Origin: Kingdonia uniflora
Taxonomy: Eukaryota > Streptophyta > Magnoliopsida > Ranunculales > Circaeasteraceae
Length of the DNA: 64,000 bases
Assembly (NCBI GenBank): GCA_014058105.1
Contig: JACGCM010002789.1
Span: 1 to 64,000 of the forward strand
Reading direction: 5' to 3'
Shown: positions 1 through 9,576 of the stretch, one piece after another
Layout of the letters: each line of letters begins with the position of its first letter
Numbering within the stretch: the stretch's first letter is position 1
Position numbers and translations under genes: made by a program
The notes under the pieces: model-generated
Told to the model about the DNA's origin: nothing
What the model saw: the letters and a program-made list of their open reading frames with translations, nothing else
Databases searched by the model: none

Positions 1-2830
1 TTCTGAAAGAGCTCGGCATCAATAGAAACAAAAGAGCTAATAGTAGGTCAGCGAAGGTGCAAAAGTCTCAAGTAAAGTGACTAATGACAGGAGCTGGAGC
101 TAGCAAGAAGAGAGGAGCGGACTGAGAAGTACATTCCGGTATTACTGAGGGTTGCTGAATGTCACCCGCAGGATGTTTCTAGAGGTACTTCTTTGAGCAA
201 GTTAGCGCTAAAGCACCCAAAGAAGAAAACTGAAAGGCGGCTCGGCCTCCAGTACCACGGTGAGTGGTGAGGCCGGGGAATGCAAATAGAGTAGGGCTAA
301 TCTGCGACTGTTGAAGATGTGCGAAGGGCCGACCTATAAAGAGGAGAGCTATGGCAGTGGAGAAACCGTTGAGGCTGCAAGCTGGAACAGTACGGAGGAG
401 CTGACTACCTCCGCAAAGTTGGAGTTGAGCAGGATGGTAAGTTGATGTCATGTGATTTTTTTAAATTTTGCATTTCTTTTTGAGCTAAAAAATATGTTCT
501 TCTATTGTAGCGCTTGTATGTTGAAGGGAATCTTCCTTGGGCTTGAGAAGGAAGGGATGAACTCGTGGGCAAGAAAGCCGAACTTGAGAAGAAAGTGGCT
601 CAACTTGAGTCGACCTAGTGCAAGCGTGGGAGCGGTTGGCTTCTGTGAAGGCTTCGCACTGTACTAATACGCAGGTACACTGATGAGGCACAGAAGAATA
701 TGGATAACATTGTAGTTGCTTGGGACTATCTAGGGCAGAAGTCGCTAGAAGTGGGGTAGCCTGTTACTGATCTCAAAGCCTTATGGCAGTACCTACGTCA
801 ATGTGGATAAAGAAGAAGAGGAGATCTAGGCTGATGATGGCTCTCTCCCAGATATGGTTACGGGGCGGGATACGGTCTCTGCTAGGACTGATCTAGATAC
901 CATGGGGGAGATAATGATAAGATAGAGTAAAATGTTTGTAGCTGGTTGTTTTTTCTAGGGTTGAAAAACTGCAAGTGTTTGGCATAGTGATTTGTAGGAT
1001 AAATTTTGATAGGCTAAAGATGTTTTGTTACTATTGATTTGTAGGAACGTAAGATGTGGCGCCTCAGAATTGAGGAAATAAAGAAACAACTCGCTAAAGA
1101 AAAATATGCCTCAGTGTCCCTGTATGATTTGTGGTTCTTTAAGCTTCACAATAAAGTTAGAAACTTGACATAGATCAAAAAATGTGATTAGAAATTTAGG
1201 AACGATAGAATCCTTTATGTTCAGATGATTTCAGAGGGCTAACAAATTTAAACATAGAAATTGTGTTCCTTGAAAGAGGATGTGATGTTATGCCGTTATT
1301 GTGAGATAGCTTGTTAACTTGAAGTCGACGTTAATCTCAGCTTATCGGCATGTTAGAACAAATTCAGTAAAGTTATCTGTAATATGTATTGATTGCATCT
1401 GTGAATTATGTTTGAATCGAGCTTGATACATTGTATCTGTATGTAGGTCGAATTAGAGACTGTTTGCTTGAGTGAGCAACAGATGCTCTAATACAATCAT
1501 GAGTTTGTGGCAGAGTTTGATAAGATTAAAGAGGCATTTGAAGATAGGGAAGATCATGTGTCAAAGTACAACTTCAGTTCGCTAAGGCGACAAAAGTTTT
1601 ACGACCTAACCCGGAAGGTCGAAGGTAAAGATGTTAAAATAGAAAATGCTTGAAGGGAGCTCGTGGAGGCGTAGACAGAGATGGAAAAGCTAAAATGCAG
1701 TAGATTTGTTAACAGAGAAAGGTAAAGAGGCGGATGTTTTTAGTACTGTATCAAGTCGTTAGAATTGACAAAAAAGAGTTACGGGACTTTGTGGCGTGTT
1801 TGAAGGGTCAAATGATCAGGAAAGTAAATGAACTTGGGAAGGTTCTAGCTGACCTAGTAGTTTTTAAGAAATTGAAAAGTGAAATGATTAGGAAAGACAA
1901 CGAGGTTGATAAAGTTCGAGCTGACATGGCTCATTCCGAAAGTTTGGTTCAGCATTGAGTGAGGCCTTGCCTGCTAAAGATATTAATTTTCGATGGTTCA
2001 AAAATGGGTGATAAACTGAATGAGAGGGTAGCCAATTGAAGGTGGTTTTTCTATGGCCAATCGCGTGTCAAGAAAGCCAGGCCGGAGAGCGCTCAAGAAG
2101 AATAAGACTAATGCTGACGTGATTAATCCATCAGCTTGATTAAAGAGTTGAGGTAGATGTAGCTCATGTTCAGGCTTATGTTTAGAAAGGAAACAACGTT
2201 TAAGTGTGAGCGAAAATTTATAAATTGCTCTTCGTAGAGAGCTAGAGTTAGAGGGATGATCAGGAGAAGGATGGTTTGTTAGAGAAGGCTCCTGTTGGGG
2301 GAAGTAATGCAATGATTAGGAGTTGGTGGAGCTTCGTGCTCAATTGGAGAAGCTGAGAACGACGACAACAGCTGAGTATGTTAGCACTACTGGGACAATA
2401 GCATAGTTTACTAAAGCGATTGAAAACATAGGAAAATGAGGCAGAGATGGCAGATGTTTTTCCACAAAGATCTGAAGTGGTGTTAGGATTCTTAAAAAAG
2501 TGGTTTGTCGAGATACCATATTGACCAAGAGATGTATCGCCAAAAGTTGTGCACACGAGGGAGCTGATGGTCTTTATCGCTTATTTTTTAGAAGAATTAA
2601 AGAGGCTTGAGCATGAAAGGGATACCTTGCATGACAGTTTTGTTATTCCGAGGCTATATCTGTAATACTGATATAGATCGAGGAAATTGCATGAATGAAA
2701 TGAAATGGAAATAGCTCCTGACCTGCAGAATTGGTATAACAAGGCATAATTATTGTAATGCTCGAGCTCCAGAATTAAAGCTAAACGTCCTCCTATGTAT
2801 GGGAAAGTGAAGCTGACCTCCTATCAGTAA
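1..2830 (+). pseudogene. Antisense coiled-coil gene of element Y, 3' part, decayed
   Basis: This is the opposite-strand gene between pol repeats and 3' LTR; the window opens inside it. The first about 80 bases encode the basic motif ELGINRKKRANSRSAKVQKS, the same as GLSRKRRIDSRSKKVKKAQS at about 19950-20030 in W and the related motif on the minus strand at 11540-11610 in X. Next come a short intron (436-510, GTAAGT...TTGTAG), placed as in W, and heptad-rich coiled-coil fragments (for example 1734-1958). Many stops and frameshifts remain. The family function is unknown. Confidence 0.7.
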
Positions 2831-2924
2831 AAGAACCAGTAGAAGTGACCTGTAGTTTTTGTAGTTGTAGACATGTAGAGAGATGAATGCTAGTTTTGCC
2901 TTTCCTTTATCTTGTGTCTGATAG

Positions 2925-3115
2925 AGATCATTGATTGAAAACTAGTATTACCTTCATTTTAATCGCTGATATTGTATAGACGTGATTAAAAGCTAGTATT
3001 ACCTTTGCTTTAATCTATATGGATGTCGATTGAAAGCTAGTGTTACCTTTGCTTTAAACATTGTATAGATGGTCGATTGAAAGTTAACATTACTTTTGCT
3101 TTAATCTGTGGGATT
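2925..3115. repeat. Tandem repeat block in the 3' region of element Y
   Basis: About four imperfect copies of a 50-60 bp unit share the core CTAGTATTACCTTTGCTTTA, near 2940, 2990, 3040 and 3080. The block lies between the integrase remnant and the opposite-strand gene, where X, W and Z also carry tandem repeats. The core resembles the ends of the roughly 160-bp units of X and W, so this looks like a contracted version. Confidence 0.7.
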
Positions 3116-3239
3116 TAGATAATTCTACATGATAGAGAGTAATGTGGGAAAGAACTTGGAGTTTTAGTAAGTAGAATATAATGTACACTGTTAGAGATTG
3201 AAATCTCACTTTAGGAATTTAAGAACAGAATAGAGTACT

Positions 3240-4400
3240 CTATAGTGGAGAAACTAGTGTTTAACGATAATATCGCTTCAATAGTCTGGTGTTCCATAGA
3301 TTTGGGATTCACACTCCTTTCTCTATCATGAGATTATGATCCAGGCTATTTCGCCAACGATGAGGAAAGACCTCTTATTTTTCACCGAGCTTCCCAACAT
3401 GTGCTTCTTTTCTGTTCTGTAGGATTTCTCTGAGGACGAGATCGTCAATTTAGACTTATGACTTCGGAATCTTCTGCTATACGCGTTGGCTAGCATATGA
3501 TGATATTGACCTAGGTTGGCAATAACGCATTCCCTACTTTCATCAATTCAGTTCTTCTGACTGGCCAGTTTGAATTCATTTTCTTTGTCGTAAGCTCAAG
3601 AATCTCTGACTAGATGGCGGCAATCTGTAAGAATGATGGCCTTTGTGCCATAAGCCAGGAGGAAGGGGAACCTCCAGTTGATTGTTGTAGAGTAGTACGG
3701 TATACCATAAGACGTGAGGAAATTCCCGTATCCAATTTCCTTTCTCTTCTTTCTTGAGTCCATCCACTATGTTTTGTTGGTGATTTCAGCTTGGCCATTT
3801 CCTTATGGGTAGTATGGATGGATGTGCTGGATGATGTTTGTGTTTGTTGAGGAAGGCTATGACCATTTCTCTAACAAACTGTGGCCCTGTTATCAATCCA
3901 CATCAGGTGGGGGCATCCGAACTGCGTGATAATGTGTTCCCAGATAAAAAGATGACCTCTTCTTTTCTAGTTCGACAAAAAAGAACTGCTTCTACCCATT
4001 TTGTAACATAATCTACTGCCATGAGTAAGTAACTTCAGTTCCTTGACATATTAGGAAATTCTCTCACGAGATCGAATGCCACCGTTCGAATGGCTAGAAC
4101 ACCTTGCTTGCATTAGTTCGAGTTCAGGGTACAGATCATGTGTCCATTTAGTTGACATGTATCCATTTTTGTGAGTACTCATCTACTTGGTTGCGCATCC
4201 TTGGTCAAAATACTCCTTGTGTTATTGTTTTGTTTACAAGTGATCGACCTGCGCATGAGAGCCCACAAGTTCCTTCATGCAATTATCTGAGCATTCCATC
4301 GACTTTCTTCTGGGAGAGGCACTTAGATAAGGCTCGTCACTGATCGACAACATAGATGGCCATTCTGAACTGTATAGCGCTTCAAAATTTGATCTTAATT
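3240..4400 (-). pseudogene. Element Y integrase, fragmented
   Basis: Fragments in several minus-strand frames align with the better kept integrases of W and Z: a core piece with FGCPHL near 3920 and a C-terminal part at 3576-3798. Frameshifts and stops break it throughout, and no complete DDE triad can be read in one frame. Family knowledge: the integrase joins element cDNA to host DNA in the nucleus. This copy cannot be functional. Confidence 0.7.
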
Positions 4401-4489
4401 GTTTTTCAGGCCGAGTAGGCAATAAAGGGCTTTTGCTAATCATCGTCTTCATCTTCATTGCCCCCGTGTGATTGTGCATATAGATTGGA

Positions 4490-5348
4490 GATCAGTACTG
4501 GGGGTGGATATTACTTCAATCTAGAGATATCGTGCTTCTATACCCAAGAACCCGGCTAAATAAGCCAAGGAATCGGCGTATCTATTCTCACCTCGAGGAA
4601 GATAGTCAAGAGTTGCTTTTGCAAACCTACTAATCCTATCGGCAATGAGTGCTGCATACTCGATCATCTTGCCATTTTTCTTATACTGTTTGAGTAATAG
4701 TGAACGATGAGTAAAGAATCTGTATAGACTAAGAGCTCAGGGATGCCAAGCTTGAGTGATAAGTCAAGCCCATGAATCAAAGCTTCGTACTCTATCACAT
4801 TGTTAGAGGCTTCAAAATCCAAGTGGATTGATTTCTCAATTTTTTTCTTTGGAAGTGTAATTAGTACGATTACAATTCCTGACCCTGCTGAGCCATCGGT
4901 AAGAAGTTTCCACACTTTTATTATAATCTATTTAGCACACTTGTCAATTATCTGGTGGGTGGATCTTCTGTAATTTCTTCGGTAAGGCCAGGATCATGCT
5001 CCTCCCAATCGTGATCTGCCACAGGAAAATCTGCGAGAATATTGGTAATGGCCTGACCTTTTTCTGAATGCCATTGTTCGAACTTGATATTACACTCTCC
5101 CAAACTGACTGACCATTGCTGCACTCTTCATGATTTTTCTTTCTTAGAAAAAATATCCCAGAGTAGGTAGTTTTTCATGACTTTGAATAAATGTGTTTGA
5201 AAGTAGTGCTTGAATTTCTGTGAAGTGTAAACAAGAGTTAGAAAGAGTTTCTCGATTTTAGAATACCTCGTTTCTGTCGGAGTGAGGGTTTTACTGATAA
5301 AATATACTACTTTTAGACCTTTCCCGCAAGTCAAATGAGAACCGGGCT
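4490..5348 (-). pseudogene. Element Y RNase H pair (Tat-type RNase H and part of first RNase H)
   Basis: The right part (5128-5348) carries YFISKTLTPTETRYSKIEK, the LTR-element RNase H linked to RT. The left part (4490-4930) carries LLTDGSAGSGI, IEYEALIHGLDLSLKLGIPE and VYTDSL, a second RNase H with its own D, E and D. This second domain is known from Tat-lineage plant elements. The first domain is cut at 5348 by element X; its beginning is at 43794-43860. Stops separate the fragments. Confidence 0.8.
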
Positions 5349-5958
5349 TCTAGGGGCATATCCCTCGATCTTACCTAAAAACGAGCTGTCCCTAGTTCAA
5401 ATTACCCCCATCAGGCTCACGCATTCTCCACACAATTTCTTCAGTCAACATTGCCACATTCTCCATGAATTGAAGAAGAACGCGGGTCGAGCTCAAATCG
5501 AAAGGCCTGAACAACTCAAATCAACTTGTCTCTCATGAACCCAATAGTTACTCAGTCAACAGCCACTAACCACATTATTCGGAGAACGTGCTTCAGCATG
5601 ATGAAAAACTGCAAAAGAGGCCTATATAGAGGAAAAGTTTCAGAAGAGAGAGGGACCAGAAAAGATACGAGAAATCATCAAGAAGACTATATCTTCTGAG
5701 ATTCTCAGCACTCCAACTTCTTATTCACAGATTAAACATTTTTAAATCTAGAAATAACTTGTAATAAGATATCATCAGCCTCAAGCAAAAAAGTTACTAT
5801 TACAAAACCCTCAACACGATATCGTAGTTTTTAGCCTATTCATAGGTTTTCCACGCTAAATACCTGTGTCATTTCTTGTTTACTAGATTGTAATCACAGG
5901 TACATTGGTGTAAAGACTAATTTAGGCCACGTCGAGCTCATAGAATTAGGCCATTACA
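5349..5958 (+). repeat. 5' LTR of element X
   Basis: About 610 bp, aligning along its length with the split copy 15349-15601 + 43424-43793. It begins TCTAGGGG (TGTACGG in the partner) and ends CCATTACA, directly followed by the PBS. A TATA-like TATATAGA lies at 5623-5630. The reverse complements of the W and Y LTRs align with it over most of their length, so X, W and Y are one family. Confidence 0.9.
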
Positions 5959-5960
5959 TT

Positions 5961-5978
5961 TGGCGCCGTCTGTGGGAA
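5961..5978 (+). other. Primer-binding site of element X
   Basis: TGGCGCCGTCTGTGGGAA starts two bases after the 5' LTR. This is the normal place for a tRNA primer site and the usual sequence in Tat-type plant elements. W has a near-identical site (42779-42794, minus strand), and Z a similar one at 23899. Confidence 0.85.
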
Positions 5979-6036
5979 ATAAATTCTTTCTACAGTATCC
6001 TAAGACATTCGACAATTCTACTATAACATTTCAATC

Positions 6037-6450
6037 ATGGTCACATCCAGGCGACCAACTACCGGATCCAGCTCGATCTCTTAATTGAGCCAAAACATCT
6101 TTCGGAGCTCAAAGAGAATCTCAACAGTAAAATAGAGAAGCGCAATAAGCTCGAATAATAATTAACTCACGACCGAGAACTCCGTGAGAAAGAACTCGAT
6201 GCCGAATGATACCTCGTTTGACAGCGCTCAAACGACACAAAGATCAAATGACAACAATGCAGACTACCTTGCAAGCTTTGCAGAACATTTAACAGACTCC
6301 TTCAACACGGAATCTTAATCAGGTTCCAAAAGCCTCTAGGATTTCTGCGCGAAAAAGATTGGGACCTCAAGAAGCCACAAGCCAAGCTATTTCCAGACAT
6401 ATTCGAAATGAACCTTACCCTTCCATTCATTGGTGGGGGAGATTCATCTG
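6037..6450 (+). pseudogene. Element X gag, 5' fragment
   Basis: An ATG about 60 bases after the PBS opens MVTSRRPTTG, matching MVTSRRPAAG in W (42724, minus). A later in-frame stretch, SRISARKRLGPQEATSQA, matches SRISTRKRLGPRGAANKA of W gag. Stops follow within 20 codons. Similarity to W gag ends near 6450 (PSIHWWG against TSIHFGG), just before the Z-like fragment. The retroviral-type gag core domain is absent. Confidence 0.75.
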
Positions 6451-6484
6451 AAATCTGCCGAAGTCCACCAATGTTCCATCCATC

Positions 6485-7386
6485 AGAAAAGAACAGAGAG
6501 GTTATTCCCGAGTCTCCCGGGTACAACAGGCAAAGGGTACCCAACGCAAAAGGTATTGGGCACTGGGGGAAGACGATGCGGAGGATACGGGCGAAGATAT
6601 GATGGAGGTTGAGCGAGAGGATCATGTTATGGCTATTGTTGCTTCGATGGCGGAACTCTGTCCAATGACCCAGGCGAGGCGACGAAGCAGATAAGGAAGA
6701 GAATGTACCAGGTAAGTGTCAATTTGTTTGTAATATTCTTACATTTTCTCAAATGCTTGATTCTTCGAGAGGTACTGATGGTTCAAATATTCCAGCAGAC
6801 GGATGTTTGGGTGTAGTATTTTCATAAGGCGGTGAAAGTGTTAAAGCAGAAGTTACAAGAAGTGGCTGCCAGTCTGGAGCATGCTCGAGGGACTGAAGCA
6901 TCGGTGGTGTTTGAAAATAAAACTTTGAAGCATGATTTGGAGGCTATCAATGATGCATTGGAGAAGAGATTGGAGGGTCAATGTTTTAATCATGAGTAGG
7001 TGTTGAGGTCGAAGCTTGCTGAGAAGGAGAAGGAAAATAAAACATAGAAGAAGTACCAGTGGCAGTTTGATGCTGAATATGCAGCTACAATTAGGCTGAA
7101 GGAGTTCATAGAGGATATGGGGTTTGATTATGATACTCTGCAATGCTTCCCTGTTACCTAAGATCTTATCGCTGAAGATTCTTTACAGACGGAGGGGATG
7201 GAGGTAGATGTTGTTGATGGAGGCATTGGAGGTGGTGTGGAGGCTTCTGTGATCGACGGTACTGCTACTGGGAGTAAAATTGATGTGGTCATCGATGGTA
7301 CAGGGTCAAAATCTTCGACTGGAGGTACTGAGGATGATGGCTCTGAAGAGCTTGTTGGGGGAGAAGGTGCTGCCACGCCGATATGA
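6485..7386 (+). pseudogene. Z' antisense gene, 3' part (coiled coil plus acidic/Gly-rich tail)
   Basis: This is the counterpart of the minus-strand gene at 30655-31540 in Z. Visible parts are GEDDAED near 6575, a coiled coil at about 6840-7130 (LEHARGTEASVVFENKTLK), then a tail of Gly, Asp, Val and Ser ending in GGEGAATPI at 7384. Several stops interrupt it, and an intron-like gap (GTAAGTG...TTCCAGCAG) lies at about 6711-6796. The product's role is unknown. Confidence 0.65.
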
Positions 7387-7689
7387 GGTATTTGTACTGG
7401 AGTGCCATGCCTGTTTTTTTGATTTTTCTGTTGGGTTGTAATATTTGAACAATGTTGAGCTCTCGGTGTACTTGATCTTTAAACTTGTGCTTGCCTCGAA
7501 TTGCTGTGTTGGAACAGACTTGTGGACTATTCTGAAACTAATTTGTGTTAATCTTGAAATCTATTGAATTGCTGTGATAGATACTTGATGTATGCTCTTG
7601 AACATGATTTGAATTGATTCGTGTTAAAAATGTTTCTCTGGGAGGACATTGACATTGACTCCCGAGGATTCGAAGAGTTGATCTGGATT

Positions 7690-8347
7690 TTGAAGGCCTA
7701 AGCCACAACGAAGTAAGATGTGGTCACCCCCAACGCATTCTCAAGGGTCCGGTCTCTCAACCATTCGTGCCCCTCGAGTTTGCTCGAATGTTGGGAGTTT
7801 GAAAATTTTTGAGGTCGCCCCCATGAATCAGTCGGGCTATGGGTGACATGATACTTAGAGAAAACTAGGAAATTCACTGGACTTCGAAGGCCTAAGCCAC
7901 AGTAAAGTAAGATGTGTTCAACGCCAATGCATTCTCGAGGGTCTGGTCCTTCGACCATTCGTGCCCCTCGAGTTTGCTCGAATGTTAGAAGCTTGAAAAT
8001 TTTCAAAGTCGCCCCCAAGTATTAGTCGGGTCGAAGGGTTGACATGATACTTTGAGGAAACTAGGAAATTTACTGGACTTTGATTGCCTGAGCCACAACA
8101 AAGTAAGATGTGTTCACCGCCAGCGCATTCTCGAGGGTCCGGTCTTTCGACTATTCGTGCCCCCCGAGTTTGCTCGAATATTGGAAGCTTGAAAAATCTC
8201 AGGGCCGCCCTCGAGTATCAGACAGGTCGAAGGGTTAACTAATACTCAGGCTTAACCAAAAAATTCATTGGACGTCGAAGGCCTAAGCTACAGGGAAGTA
8301 AGACGTGTTTACCGCCAACGCATTCCCGAATGTTCGGTCTTTCAACC
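7690..8347. repeat. Tandem repeats, about 195 bp unit, 3.4 copies (Z' 3' region)
   Basis: Units begin near 7693, 7887, 8082 and 8277 with GGCCTAAGCCACA-like sequence, and each contains CATTCGTGCCCCTCGAGTTT or a variant. They are the reverse complement of the repeats at 29640-30290 in Z. The last unit breaks off after CCATTCGTG, where the LTR starts. Confidence 0.9.
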
Positions 8348-9092
8348 ATTCGTGGCCTAACTTCGTAAGAAGGGGAAGTCGGCACTTATACCACGGGGTT
8401 AATTCTATATCAAAGGAAATCAAGTATATAATCTATAGGTTAATTGATCTACTGACAATATACTTGCGTGGAGGCCTAGAATGTGACTCTCCACGACCTC
8501 TGATGAGGATTTTTAAAAGTGTTTGTATTGCTATTGAATAGTCGAAGGTTCGAGTATCAAATTTTACAAAGTGGCCGAAGGTAAACTATAAGGGATCAGG
8601 GGAGAGATTTTGTAACCTCTCCTTAGTTTCCCATCCCTCCTATTTATAGAACATAGGAAGGGCTGAGTCATGAAGGATAGGTCACATTACAGGGGTACCA
8701 TTAGGATATCGAGCGGGTATCCCGGAGTTGGTATTGACGTCAGAAATGTCGGATTTTCTATTGTAGCAGTTGTTGGGTCAGTTATTGTGCTCTGACACTG
8801 TAGCAGTTGTTGGGTCTATCACTATAGCTGCAAGGACCAGCAACGCCGCCGTCTTGTCCAGTGAGCTGGCTATCTGTCTTGTCATACTTCGACCATGTAC
8901 GGATATTGTCGAAGTGTTTCTGATGCGATGTGGAGTTCGTCTTCGAGGCTTTGTTCAGAATCGAAGCTTCGTCTTCGGATAATCTTTGGGAGGCTTGTTC
9001 ATGGGTTGAGTGGGCTTCGAGATGTTCGAGTAGGCGCTGAGGTAGTGTTCGAGTGTTTGACTAGGGTAGAAGGCTACGAGTAGGCTACTACA
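8348..9092 (-). repeat. LTR of Z' (Z family, reverse orientation)
   Basis: About 745 bp matching the reverse complement of the Z LTRs (23152-23896, 35577-36319). The right end GTAGGCTACTACA at 9092 is the complement of TGTAGTAGCC. The left end CGTGGCCTAACTTC is fused to a tandem repeat. It contains the reverse complement of the CTATAAATAGG promoter motif near 8640. Confidence 0.88.
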
Positions 9093-9576
9093 TAGATAAT
9101 ACTAGATTTCAATCGACATCATTCCAATTAAATTAAGAATACACTTGGTTTGGCTGGCTCTACTAAATCTCCTACGATTAGAGCAAGGTTGCATTGGTTT
9201 TCAATCCACGGACTCTGCCAGACATAAGATAAAACAAAGGTAATACTAGTTTTCATCTCTTTCAATATGTTTGTGATATCATTCTAGTTAATTCAAGAAT
9301 ACACTTGGTTTGGCTGACTCTACTAAATCTTCTGCAATTAGAGCAAGGTAGCACTTGTTTTCAATAAACGGACTCTACCTGACATAATAAAGCAAAGGTA
9401 ATACTTGCTTTCATCTCTTTCAATATGTCTACAACATCATGCCAGTTAAATCAAGAATATACTTGGTTTGGCTAACTCTAATTAATCTCCTGGGTTAAAA
9501 CAAGCTAGAACTTGTTTTCAATCAAAGGAATCTACCAGACATAAGATAAAACAAAGGTAAAACTAGTATCACCTTT
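9093..9576. repeat. Tandem repeats, about 160 bp unit, 3 copies (element X 3' region)
   Basis: Three units share ACTTGGTTTGGCT (near 9143, 9303 and 9462) and a GATAAAACAAAGGTAATACT-like end. They are reverse complements of the units at 22915-23151 and 36320-36960 in W, so they have the same orientation relative to their own element. They cut into the end of the antisense gene on the right. Confidence 0.88.

Larger units (their letters stand above)
1..5348 (-). mobile_element. Tat-lineage Ty3/gypsy element Y, left arm (3' half, incomplete)
   Basis: This is the 3' half of the outermost retrotransposon, read on the minus strand. From right to left it holds the two RNase H domains, the integrase, a short tandem-repeat block and the opposite-strand gene. 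Its 3' LTR lies beyond the left edge. The sequence breaks at 5348 where element X inserted and resumes at 43794: the first RNase H is interrupted at 5349 and its upstream part (conserved STPVDN stretch) appears at about 43800-43860. The target duplication is GGGCT (5344-5348) against GAGCT (43794-43798). The dual RNase H layout is the known mark of the Tat lineage. Confidence 0.88.
6455..9092 (-). mobile_element. Z' : internally deleted Z-like element fragment inside X
   Basis: In minus orientation this has the tail of the antisense gene (6485-7386), the roughly 195-bp tandem repeats (7690-8347) and a complete 5' LTR (8348-9092), all matching element Z. Protease, RT, RNase H, integrase and gag are missing: the repeats run straight into the LTR. 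The 3' LTR on the left is also missing. I find no target duplication at the outer ends, so it is a deletion derivative. The left boundary is uncertain by about 40 bases. Confidence 0.8.

Noticed and set aside
5349..5958. Solo LTR
   Set aside because: A PBS and gag start follow directly, and a partner LTR with a matching target duplication is found in two pieces at 15349-15601 and 43424-43793.
7198..7386. Gly/Asp/Val-rich 62-codon ORF as a secreted glycine-rich protein
   Set aside because: It is the acidic tail of the Z' antisense gene; the Z copy has the same region on the minus strand at about 30660-30860.
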